From: Pandoraea aquatica
GTDB taxonomy: Bacteria; Pseudomonadota; Gammaproteobacteria; Burkholderiales; Burkholderiaceae
Length of the DNA stretch: 64,000 bases
Direction: 5' to 3'
NCBI RefSeq assembly: GCF_902459565.1
Contig: NZ_CABPSN010000001.1
Span: 186,001-250,000, forward strand
Both the position numbers and the translations under genes were made by a program. The notes beneath the pieces were generated by a model. The model saw nothing but the letters and a program-made list of their open reading frames with translations. It made no database searches and was not told where the DNA came from. Position 1 is the stretch's first letter. Each line of letters opens with the position of its first letter. Positions 43,956-51,674 of the stretch are shown here, one piece after another.

Positions 43956-44642
43956 TCAGCCTTGTTGGGGGAAAGAACGAACGGGATCGCGTTGCAGGCG
44001 TCGTTCGAGGTAACGGGACAGCGCGCTCAGTGCCGAGCAAACGATGAAATAGACGATGAGAACGAAACCGTAGACTTCGAAAGCCGGATTGCGGCCCTGC
44101 ATGACGGTGACGCGCTCGATGATGTTCTGATTGATCTTGAGGAACTCGCTCACGCCGATCAGTGCGCCGAGCGAAGTCGACTGGACCAGCAGCGTGAGCA
44201 GTCCTGTATAGGCGGGCAGAATTGCGCCAACCGATTGTGGGCCGATCACGTAGCGGTAGATCTGCCAGCGGCGCAGACCGAGGGCAGCGGCGCTTTTCCA
44301 TTGGTGCGGGGGAACGGACAGGATGCCGCCGGAGACGACGACCGTCCCGTTGGCACCGCCCCATAGCGACAACCCGACGGTGGCCGCAACGAACGGGCTG
44401 AGATCCAGACCGAACATCGGGGCGACGAAGAAAACGCAGAACACATTGACGATCAGCGGAATCGAGCGAAACAGTTCGACGTAGCCGTGGATCGTCGCCT
44501 TGAGCCAGCGTGAGGGCAGGGTTGCCAGCACCCCCAGCAGCAAAGATATCGCCGTCGTGCACAACAGGACTGTCCCGGCAAGGGCCAGTGTCATGCCCAA
44601 CCCTTTGGCGATCAGCAACCAGTTTTCCAGAATGACGTGCAT
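43956..44642 (-). CDS. Polar amino-acid ABC transporter permease 1
   Basis: A 228-residue inner-membrane permease with about five helices. The HisM/GlnP-type features are VELFRSIPLIVNVF and the EAA-like loop AAALGLRRWQIYRYVIGPQS. It ends two bases before the lyase start region. With the second permease (14 bp upstream in transcription) it forms the membrane channel for a polar amino-acid-type solute. Confidence 0.9.
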   Translation of the reverse strand: MHVILENWLLIAKGLGMTLALAGTVLLCTTAISLLLGVLATLPSRWLKATIHGYVELFRSIPLIVNVFCVFFVAPMFGLDLSPFVAATVGLSLWGGANGTVVVSGGILSVPPHQWKSAAALGLRRWQIYRYVIGPQSVGAILPAYTGLLTLLVQSTSLGALIGVSEFLKINQNIIERVTVMQGRNPAFEVYGFVLIVYFIVCSALSALSRYLERRLQRDPVRSFPQQG

Positions 44643-44656
44643 GGTGGGCAAGCGCC

Positions 44657-45322
44657 TCAATGAGTGCGAAACGGTCGTTGCATCCAGGCGGACAGCCGGT
44701 GCGCGAGCAGAGCAAGCACGGCGACCATGCACAGGTACAGCACGAGGATTGCGCCGAACATCTCAAGTGGGCGGAAATCTGTCGCGATGCGGTCGACGGC
44801 GACGAACGTCAGTTCCATGAGTCCGATGGCCTGCAAGTACGAGGAGTTCTTGAGCAGCGAGATCGCAGTGTTGAGCATGCCGGGCAGCGCATGACGCAAG
44901 GCGATCGGCAATGCGATGAGCGTGAAGTAATGCCACGGACGCAGCGACAGGGCGTGACACGACTCGTACATTCGACGTCCAACGCTTGCCATGCCACCGC
45001 GCAGATTCTCGATCTGGTACGCGCCTGCCCACAAGGAGAGGCAAACTACGCCTGAAGTGAACAGCGACAGGCCGAGGCCGATGGCCGGGAGTCCATAAAA
45101 GATGAAAAACAGCTGCACCAGAATCGGTGTGTTGCGCATCAATTCCACGTACCCGGTGACGATCTGCGAGAGCACCGGCACGCGAAAGAGGCGAACGGCG
45201 CAGCCGGCGATGCCGATCAACGCGGAGCAGACAATGGCAATGACCGACACTTCCAGCGTCATCAGCGCTCCGCGCCAGAGCGCGGGCCATTGCGCAAGCA
45301 AGTAGGCGACGTCGAAATCCAT
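44657..45322 (-). CDS. Polar amino-acid ABC transporter permease 2
   Basis: A 221-residue permease: VELMRNTPILVQLFFIFYGLP is the conserved permease segment (key RNTPILVQ), and the EAA-like loop is ALSLRPWHYFTLIALPIALR. It starts 13 bp after the binding-protein gene and pairs with permease 1. Helix count and length fit the His/Glu/Gln family. Confidence 0.9.
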   Translation of the reverse strand: MDFDVAYLLAQWPALWRGALMTLEVSVIAIVCSALIGIAGCAVRLFRVPVLSQIVTGYVELMRNTPILVQLFFIFYGLPAIGLGLSLFTSGVVCLSLWAGAYQIENLRGGMASVGRRMYESCHALSLRPWHYFTLIALPIALRHALPGMLNTAISLLKNSSYLQAIGLMELTFVAVDRIATDFRPLEMFGAILVLYLCMVAVLALLAHRLSAWMQRPFRTH

Positions 45323-45335
45323 GGTCGGCGCCCGC

Positions 45336-46199
45336 TTACAGCGTTTCCTTCGGACGTCCCTGCTGGAACACCGACAGGTAATAGCTGCGAATCGATTCCG
45401 GTACGTTGAGCTTGACCCATTGCACGAATCGGCCTTCGTAGCGCATGCGGGCAATGGTTGCCGACAGGTAGTCGCGCCAGGCGGCTTCGTTCTTGCGCAC
45501 CCCGATGGCGGCGTCCGAAATCTGGAAGTACTGACCCAGCAGCTTGGCCTGTGGATCCTGCGCGGCGGCGACGACGAGCGTGGCGGCGTCGTGCGTGTAG
45601 GCATCCGCGCGCCCCTGACGGAAGGTTTGCATGGCGTCGGCGGCGGTGTTCAGGCGCAGCATTTTCACGTCCGGCATGTGGTCCTCGAACCACTTGGCCT
45701 GCACCGAGCCTTTGAGGGCGACGAGGGTCTTTCCCTTGAGGTCTGCGATGGAGTTGATGCCGCTGTCGCGACGAACCACGACGTCGCTCGCGCCCCAGCG
45801 ATAGGGCTGTGTGAAGTCGATCACGCGGGCACGCTCGGGCGAAACGCCCAGCGTGGCAATCAGCAAATCGACCTTTCGGCCGAGGAGTTGAGGCACGCGA
45901 TTCTCTGCGGTCACGCAGGTGAAGACGGCCTTGTCCTTGCTGCCGAGCGCCCATTCGGCGATCTGACGCCCCATTTCAACTTCTACACCGGCGAATGCCC
46001 CGCTGCCGTCCTGATAGCCATAAGGCGGTTGATCGCAACGCACGCCGATACGCAATTGGTTCTGTGCCTTGATTTCAGCCGGGACCGGAGGCAGGTCGCC
46101 CGGCGCGGCACTCGCCTGACGGATGGTCAGGGTTGTCAGGGCGAGCACGGCGGAGGCGGCCGCTAGGGCGGTAACGAACAAACGTGGCAGGCGTGACAT
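45336..46199 (-). CDS. Periplasmic amino-acid-type substrate-binding protein
   Basis: A 287-residue family 3 solute-binding protein with a signal peptide (about residues 1-32, ending RQASA). The binding lobe shows LRIGVRCDQPPYGYQDGSGAFAGVEVEMGRQIA (key PPYGYQD), DLLIATLGVSPERARVIDFTQPY and the hinge region. It leads the transporter-lyase operon. Ligand specificity cannot be read directly; the lyase gene suggests an N-substituted aspartate derivative. Confidence 0.9.
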   Translation of the reverse strand: MSRLPRLFVTALAAASAVLALTTLTIRQASAAPGDLPPVPAEIKAQNQLRIGVRCDQPPYGYQDGSGAFAGVEVEMGRQIAEWALGSKDKAVFTCVTAENRVPQLLGRKVDLLIATLGVSPERARVIDFTQPYRWGASDVVVRRDSGINSIADLKGKTLVALKGSVQAKWFEDHMPDVKMLRLNTAADAMQTFRQGRADAYTHDAATLVVAAAQDPQAKLLGQYFQISDAAIGVRKNEAAWRDYLSATIARMRYEGRFVQWVKLNVPESIRSYYLSVFQQGRPKETL

Positions 46200-46432
46200 C
46201 GATGGCTCCTGAAGTTAAGACGGGCGGTTGGAACACCTGAGCGGCCGCACGCCGGGACACGGGAAATGTTTGCCCTACGGCGCACGGACGGGATACGAAT
46301 GACTGTAGTCGGGTGTGGGCATTCTTAAAAATCACAATAAAATACGGTGCTATACATTTTTGATATGGCCTGTGTCGACGATGAGGATGTCGATAGGGGG
46401 CTGACAGGCGATCATGCCGGGGGAGGGGGTCG

Positions 46433-47332
46433 ATGAAATTCAAGCAGGTAGAGGCGTTTCGGGCGGTGATTCAGACCGGGTCCATGACGGCCGCTGCGGA
46501 GGCGCTGCATACGTCGCAACCGAACATCAGCCGATTGATCGGGCAGTTGGAGCAGAGCGCCGGTTTTCGTCTGTTCGAGCGGATCAGCGGACGCTTGCAA
46601 CTGACCGACGAGGGCGCAGAACTGTTTCGCGACGTCGAGCGCGCGTTTGTGAGCTTGAAAAGTCTGGAGGACTCGGCGCAACAGATTCGCCGTTCCGGCA
46701 CGGGCCGTTTGCGCGTGGGGGCCGTGCCGTCCATTGCGTTGACGCAGATGCCTGAAGCGATCCGGCGGTTCAGGCAAGCGCATCCGGGGGTGGCGGTCTC
46801 GCTACTGACAAACGATTCGCCGCGTGTGGCTTATTGGGTCGCATCGCAGTTTTGCGATTTGGGGGTGACGTCGTACGTTAGCCGGGATGTCTCCGGCATC
46901 GAAGCGACGAAGATTAGCGAGGTTGCGGGCGTATGCGCGTTCCCTGTGGGGCATCGGTTGAGGGGGGTGGATGTAGTGACGCCTGCCGATCTCGAGTACG
47001 AGCCGTTCATCGCACTGTCGTTGGTGGACGGCACTCGCATGAAAATCGACCAGCGCTTTCGTGAGGCCGGTGTGGAGCTAAGGCACAAAGAACTTGAAAC
47101 GCCATATGAAGCGACGGTGTGTGCCATGGTGGCCAGCGGACTGGGCGTGAGCATCGTAAGCCGTTCGGTCGCCCAGGCATACGTCGGCCGTGGACTTGAG
47201 TATCGACCGTTCGCTCCCGATGTGCTGTTCGCCACGCATCTGTTGCGCGCGGAACATGTGCCGCACAGTTTGCTGGCCCAACGCTTTGCTGCCACGCTGC
47301 TCGAAGTCGTCGAAGGGACGGCGTTGGGGTGA
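46433..47332 (+). CDS. LysR-type regulator of the transporter-lyase operon
   Basis: A 299-residue LysR protein with an N-terminal HTH (FKQVEAFRAVIQTGSMTAAAEALHTSQPNISRLIGQLE, cited as MTAAAEALHTSQPNISRLI) and a C-terminal effector domain (LRVGAVPSIAL). It is divergent from the binding-protein gene across 233 bp whose proximal end is AT-rich (46320-46370), the usual place for LysR control of a divergent operon. A very strong GGGGGAGGG site precedes the ATG. Confidence 0.88.
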   Translation: MKFKQVEAFRAVIQTGSMTAAAEALHTSQPNISRLIGQLEQSAGFRLFERISGRLQLTDEGAELFRDVERAFVSLKSLEDSAQQIRRSGTGRLRVGAVPSIALTQMPEAIRRFRQAHPGVAVSLLTNDSPRVAYWVASQFCDLGVTSYVSRDVSGIEATKISEVAGVCAFPVGHRLRGVDVVTPADLEYEPFIALSLVDGTRMKIDQRFREAGVELRHKELETPYEATVCAMVASGLGVSIVSRSVAQAYVGRGLEYRPFAPDVLFATHLLRAEHVPHSLLAQRFAATLLEVVEGTALG

Positions 47333-47407
47333 TGGAAACGCCACGCCAACTCAAACTTGAGCTGAAGTTAAAGGTATCCCCCCAGCCTTGCCGATATTTA
47401 ATATTCG

Positions 47408-47423
47408 CATAATGTACATTATG
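47408..47423. promoter_or_regulatory. Perfect 16-bp palindrome upstream of GDSL hydrolase
   Basis: CATAATGTACATTATG is a perfect dyad in the 237-bp gap between the LysR and GDSL genes, inside an AT-rich patch. It looks like an operator for a dimeric regulator; which one is unknown. The rest of the gap shows no gene. Confidence 0.5.
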
Positions 47424-47569
47424 TTAAATGATGTGTGCATGGATGTTTGCCTAATCTTCCCTATGTGCCTGAATCGACAGCAGAAAGCCACGGCAACGAC
47501 ATAGTGTGCACCGTGAAAGCATGGGAGATCGGTTAAGATCGGCGTCCCGGTTTCTCACCACACTGTTTG

Positions 47570-48292
47570 ATGCTGAACCTGTACAAGATCACGCTTGGTC
47601 CGATTCTCCTGGCGCAGGCCCGATGGCTGAGGCGCACTGCTCTGCGCCTGCCCGAGGCTGCGGGGCCGCGCGAAGGTGTCGAGGGAGACCCGCTTCATTC
47701 GGGGGAACCGTTGCGTATCCTCGTGGTGGGCGATTCGTCCGCTGCCGGGGTTGGTGTCGATGCGCAAGCCGACGCGCTCGCCCAGCCGGTCGCCAAGCTG
47801 TTAGCCGCCCGTACGGGGCGACGTGTGGCGTGGCAATTGGTGGCGAAATCCGGAATGAACACGAGTGAAGCCCTGGTGATGCTGGCCAACCGCGAATTGC
47901 CGCGCGCCGATTATCTGGTGACGGCGCTGGGGACGAACGATGTAACGTCGCAACGCAAACCGTCACAATTCCTCGCTGATTACACTGCGCTGGTGGACAC
48001 GCTGCGCAAGCGCACCGGGGCTGCCGGACTGGTGGTGACCGGGCTGCCGCCGCTGCACATTCTGCCTGCGGCTCCCCATCCACTGCGCTGGTACCTCGGC
48101 CGTTACGCGAAGCGTCTTGACGGGCTCCTGATCGATTGGATCGAACGAGATCCCGCAGCCCGTTACGTATCGCTGGCGTGGGCGGCGAAACCGCAAGACA
48201 TGGCGCGGGACAAGTATCATCCCGGCCCCGGACAGTACCGCGAATGGGTTGAGTACGTCGTCGGCAAGATTCAATCGCTGATGCCGTCGTAA
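47570..48292 (+). CDS. SGNH/GDSL-family hydrolase
   Basis: A 240-residue SGNH hydrolase. Block I is ILVVGDSSAAGVGVD (nucleophile Ser near residue 54), block III is ALGTND, and the C-terminal catalytic dyad is in DKYHPG. Such enzymes cleave acyl or acetyl esters. The N-terminal stretch (about residues 8-26) is mildly hydrophobic and may anchor it. The ATG at 47570 follows an in-frame TTG; neither has a strong ribosome binding site. Confidence 0.85.
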   Translation: MLNLYKITLGPILLAQARWLRRTALRLPEAAGPREGVEGDPLHSGEPLRILVVGDSSAAGVGVDAQADALAQPVAKLLAARTGRRVAWQLVAKSGMNTSEALVMLANRELPRADYLVTALGTNDVTSQRKPSQFLADYTALVDTLRKRTGAAGLVVTGLPPLHILPAAPHPLRWYLGRYAKRLDGLLIDWIERDPAARYVSLAWAAKPQDMARDKYHPGPGQYREWVEYVVGKIQSLMPS

Positions 48293-48353
48293 CAAGGACT
48301 AAGTCCTGGGCAGACGACGAGTACCTCCCCGGCGCGAACGATCCGGGCGGTAA

Positions 48354-49424
48354 TCAGCATTCGATGGCACTTCCCGGAACCACTGATGGGGGAGCCTGAA
48401 GATCACACGAAGACGAAAGAAAATCGGCATCGCGGTGCTCCCCTGCATTCTTGGCATCTTCAACGGACATCGCAGCGGAAAAGCAGACGCCGTTCTTTGC
48501 TGCCGTGATTTCCGCAAGAATCGACACTGCAATTTCGGCGGGCGATTTGCTTCCGATGTACAAGCCTGCCGGGCCGCGTAGACGTGCGACTTCATGCGTT
48601 GTCAGGTCGAACTGCAACAGTCGCTGCCGTCGCGCTGCGTTGTTTCTTCGTGATCCGAGCGCGCCGATATAAAACGCCGGTGTGCGTAGCGCTTCCATCA
48701 GCGCGAGATCGTCCAGCTTCGGATCATGTGTCAACGCAATCACGGCCGCCCGGCTATCCAGGCGCATCGACACCACGACGTCGTCGGGCATTTCACGCGT
48801 GAGCGTCACGCCCTCGACGTGCCAATTGTCGGCATATTCTTCGCGCGGATCGCACACGATCACCTGATAATCGAGACCGGTTGCGATCTGGCAAAAGAAG
48901 CGCGAAAGCTGCCCTGCCCCAATGACGAGCAAGCGATAACGCGGGCCGTGCACGGTTGTTAAGGTGTCGCCGTCGAAATGGACGCCCTCCTTCACTGGCG
49001 CTGCGCAGATCTCCGTGTTGCCGGTGTGCATATCCAGCGTGCGTGCGACGAGCTTTTGTTGTAGCACGGCGCACAGCAACTCCCGAATTCGGCTGCGCTT
49101 CGAGACTGGTTCGAGGGCGAGCCGTATCGTCCCGCCGCAGGGCAGCCCGAAGCGGTGAGCTTCGTCTGCGCTGATGCCGTACTCCACAATCTCGGGCGAT
49201 TCGAGATGAATGCCGTTACGCCGGACGCGGTCAATAAGGTCGTCTTCGATGCATCCCCCGGAGACCGAACCGACTACGCGTCCATCGTCACGAATGCACA
49301 ACATGGCGCCCTCCGGGCGCGGCGACGACCCCCACGTCTTGATGACCGTGACGAGCAAGGTGCGTCGACTATCGTCGATCCAATCCGCGCATTGCGTCAG
49401 CACTTCAATATCTTCGCTATTCAT
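48354..49424 (-). CDS. xdhC: XdhC-family molybdenum-cofactor insertion chaperone
   Basis: A 356-residue protein of the XdhC/CoxI family, which loads sulfurated molybdenum cofactor onto xanthine-dehydrogenase-type enzymes. It shows the N-terminal VTVIKTWGSSPRPEGAML and GSVSGGCIEDDLI and the C-terminal Rossmann part RLLVIGAGQLSRFFCQIA and YIGALGSRRN. It lies 21 bp after an MFS gene under the MarR-linked promoter, on the same strand as the molybdenum hydroxylase genes at 57801-62265, its likely client. Confidence 0.88.
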   Translation of the reverse strand: MNSEDIEVLTQCADWIDDSRRTLLVTVIKTWGSSPRPEGAMLCIRDDGRVVGSVSGGCIEDDLIDRVRRNGIHLESPEIVEYGISADEAHRFGLPCGGTIRLALEPVSKRSRIRELLCAVLQQKLVARTLDMHTGNTEICAAPVKEGVHFDGDTLTTVHGPRYRLLVIGAGQLSRFFCQIATGLDYQVIVCDPREEYADNWHVEGVTLTREMPDDVVVSMRLDSRAAVIALTHDPKLDDLALMEALRTPAFYIGALGSRRNNAARRQRLLQFDLTTHEVARLRGPAGLYIGSKSPAEIAVSILAEITAAKNGVCFSAAMSVEDAKNAGEHRDADFLSSSCDLQAPPSVVPGSAIEC

Positions 49425-49445
49425 GGTCGTCTCCGCGCCTGACGT

Positions 49446-50768
49446 TCAATGCTGCACGCCTAACCGTTCGTGATCAGGCGCACGCCAGACCAGCCCGATC
49501 AGCAAACCGAGCACACAAAGCGCAGCGATATACCAGGCGGGTGCCATGGTCAGCCCCTGCTTTCCGACGAGAAATGCCGCAATCGCCGGTGCCGTGCCAC
49601 CGAATACGGCATACGCGGTGTTGTACGACAGTGCAAATCCCGTAAAGCGAACCTCAGCCGGGAAACTCTTGACGATGATGTAGGGCCCGAGGGTAATCGT
49701 GCCGATCAGGAATCCGCCGGCGATATAGAGCGGCCACACGAGCTGGCTCGTCGAACCCAGCGACATGTAGAACGCGGCCGTCACCACGAGCATCGCAAGA
49801 CTGCCCAGCGCATAAGCCCGTCCCCCGCCAATCTTGTCAGCCGCCCATCCCGCGAACGTGCTACCGATAATCAGGCCGAAGATCGACCACGAGTTGTTGG
49901 CGAACACCTCCTTCGGTGCCAGATGGAACTGTGTTTGCAGATACGTCGGGGTGTACAGAAAATAGACGACGAAGATGCCCGAGAACACCCACGTCGCAAG
50001 CAGGCCAAACACCAGCGCCTTGCGGTGCTGTTTCAACACGATAGCCAGCGGCAGACGGGCGTCGGCCTCACGTTTGGCGCGCATCGCTTCGAACACCGGC
50101 GTTTCCTGGAGATAACGACGCAGGTAGACCGAAATCAGACCGAAAACACCGCCGGCGATGAACGGAAGACGCCAGCCCCACGTCTTCAGGCTTTCCGGGT
50201 CCATGTTGCCGATGAGAAACTTGGCGCTCAGAGCCCCCAGCAAGATGCCCGTACAAAGTCCCGACATCAGCAGCCCGCAGGCGAGGCCCACGCGATCGCG
50301 GCGCACGTGTTCGGCGCAGAAAATCCACGCGCCGGGCACTTCGCCGCCGACCGACAGGCCTTGAAGCACGCGACACAGAAGGAACAGCAGCGGTGCCACG
50401 AGTCCGATCATCGCGTAACTCGGCAGCAAACCGATCAACAGCGTCGGGGCGGCCATCAGAAACAGGCTGAGTGCAAACATCTTCTTTCGCCCGATCCGGT
50501 CGCCGAAGTGCGCGAAGAAGATGCCGCCAATCGGCCGGACGAGATAACCGGCGGCGAAAATACAGAACACCTCCAGTTGCGCAAGCCACTCAGGTGTTTG
50601 CGGTGGGAAGAATACGGTCGCAAGTAACTTCGTGAAGAAGACGGCAACAATGAAGTCGTAATACTCCAGAGCGCCACCAAGCGACGCCAGCATCAGCGTC
50701 TTGATATCGCCCATCGACATTGCACGTCCACTTGAGACAGCCTTGATCGGGACTGGGGTAGAGGTCAT
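49446..50768 (-). CDS. MFS transporter, metabolite:H+ symporter type (1)
   Basis: A 440-residue transporter with about 12 helices. The MHS-type start is GGALEYYDFIVAVFF, and the MFS loop motif is GDRIGRKKMF around residues 90-99. It probably takes up the pyridine carboxylate or a related organic acid. Two TCAG-N4-CTGA palindromes lie in the 329-bp region between this gene and the divergent MarR gene, and xdhC follows 21 bp downstream, so transporter and chaperone form an operon controlled by that regulator (inference). Confidence 0.87.
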   Translation of the reverse strand: MTSTPVPIKAVSSGRAMSMGDIKTLMLASLGGALEYYDFIVAVFFTKLLATVFFPPQTPEWLAQLEVFCIFAAGYLVRPIGGIFFAHFGDRIGRKKMFALSLFLMAAPTLLIGLLPSYAMIGLVAPLLFLLCRVLQGLSVGGEVPGAWIFCAEHVRRDRVGLACGLLMSGLCTGILLGALSAKFLIGNMDPESLKTWGWRLPFIAGGVFGLISVYLRRYLQETPVFEAMRAKREADARLPLAIVLKQHRKALVFGLLATWVFSGIFVVYFLYTPTYLQTQFHLAPKEVFANNSWSIFGLIIGSTFAGWAADKIGGGRAYALGSLAMLVVTAAFYMSLGSTSQLVWPLYIAGGFLIGTITLGPYIIVKSFPAEVRFTGFALSYNTAYAVFGGTAPAIAAFLVGKQGLTMAPAWYIAALCVLGLLIGLVWRAPDHERLGVQH

Positions 50769-50831
50769 TCGTTTGCTCCAAACTCTGCGGGTTTACCGGT
50801 TTTTGAAAATTCCGCGTGACCTCCTCATCTA

Positions 50832-50845
50832 ATCAGTGCACTGAT
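50832..50845. promoter_or_regulatory. Candidate MarR operator 1
   Basis: ATCAGTGCACTGAT is a perfect 14-bp palindrome, 64 bp upstream of the MFS start. It shares the core TCAG-N4-CTGA with sites at 50922 and 57744. Confidence 0.65.
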
Positions 50846-50921
50846 AGAATGGGGGTCATTCTGGTTTGCATATGGCGGCAGTCGTACCTGCTACGCCACC
50901 AAAAAGGGTTACTGAATTATT

Positions 50922-50937
50922 TGTCAGTATGCTGACA
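50922..50937. promoter_or_regulatory. Candidate MarR operator 2
   Basis: TGTCAGTATGCTGACA is a near-perfect palindrome with the same TCAG-N4-CTGA core, between the MFS and MarR genes. Confidence 0.6.
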
Positions 50938-51097
50938 GAATGCTTTTTATCGTGACAAAATCAGGAACGCAATAGGTGTCTTGTCCGGATCAGTAAAAGT
51001 CCCTAGCTCGCGCTGCATCATGCAGATTTCGTGCCATATGTGACACCGTTCGGCAAGATGGTTAGACTCTATCAACCCCCTAATTCACTATTTCACA

Positions 51098-51601
51098 ATG
51101 AGCACGGCCGCCAAAGAAACCACGAGTACTGAGGGCGTTATCGAAACGGGACATCTCTGGCAACGTCCAGGATTCCTGATCCGCCGACTCAACCAGATTC
51201 ACATCGCCCTCTTCTTCGAAAGCTGCAAGGACTTTTCCATCACGCCCGTTCAATACGGGTTGCTCACTACGCTTAGCGAACACCCCAATCTCGATCAGAC
51301 GTCGCTATGCGCGGAGGTCGGTGTCGATCGCACGACGATGGCCGATGTCCTGCGCCGTCTCGAAGAGCGAGGTTTGGTCAAGCGAACACCGAGCGCAAGC
51401 GACGGACGCGTCAAGATCGCCAACATCACCGCACGGGGCCGCGCGATCATGCGAGACATGTACGCGAGCATGCGTGAGGCTCAAGTTCAGTTTCTCGCGC
51501 CGCTGGAGGAAAAGGATCAGGCCACATTCATCCGGTTAATGATGCAACTGGTGGAAGGCAATAACCAGTACGGTCGCACCTCGCTCAATCACTTCGACTG
51601 A
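51098..51601 (+). CDS. picR: MarR-family repressor of the pyridine-catabolic locus
   Basis: A 167-residue winged-helix regulator. The recognition region is LDQTSLCAEVGVDRTTMADVLRRLEERGLV with wing RTPSASDGRVKIANIT, as usual for MarR. It is divergent from an MFS-xdhC unit and next to the catabolic operon, whose upstream region shares its TCAG-N4-CTGA palindromes. By analogy with picolinate (PicR) and nicotinate (NicR) regulators, it likely represses until an aromatic intermediate binds. The symbol reflects context and is the least certain part. Confidence 0.8.
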   Translation: MSTAAKETTSTEGVIETGHLWQRPGFLIRRLNQIHIALFFESCKDFSITPVQYGLLTTLSEHPNLDQTSLCAEVGVDRTTMADVLRRLEERGLVKRTPSASDGRVKIANITARGRAIMRDMYASMREAQVQFLAPLEEKDQATFIRLMMQLVEGNNQYGRTSLNHFD

Positions 51602-51611
51602 CACTACGGCA

Positions 51612-51645
51612 GCAGGCGAGCCGCAGTCTCCCACGGCTCCCCTGC
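51612..51645. terminator. Hairpin between convergent MarR and MFS genes
   Basis: Paired GCAGG/CCTGC and GAGCCG/CGGCTC stems form a long imperfect hairpin in the 73-bp gap. It is plausibly bidirectional; no T-run is seen. Confidence 0.5.
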
Positions 51646-51674
51646 ACACCTTATCGATGGTGCTATTCGTCAGG

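Larger units (their letters stand above)
50769..51097. other. Divergent MFS/MarR regulatory region
   Basis: This 329-bp stretch has no gene. It holds two operator-like palindromes (50832-50845 and 50922-50937), centred about 91 bp apart, and is AT-richer than its surroundings. Promoters for both the MFS-xdhC and marR units must lie here; I cannot place them with confidence. Confidence 0.7.

Noticed and set aside
49470-50627. A 385-codon open frame antisense to MFS transporter 1
   Set aside because: Highly charged, Arg/His/Gln-rich translation typical of antisense to membrane helices.
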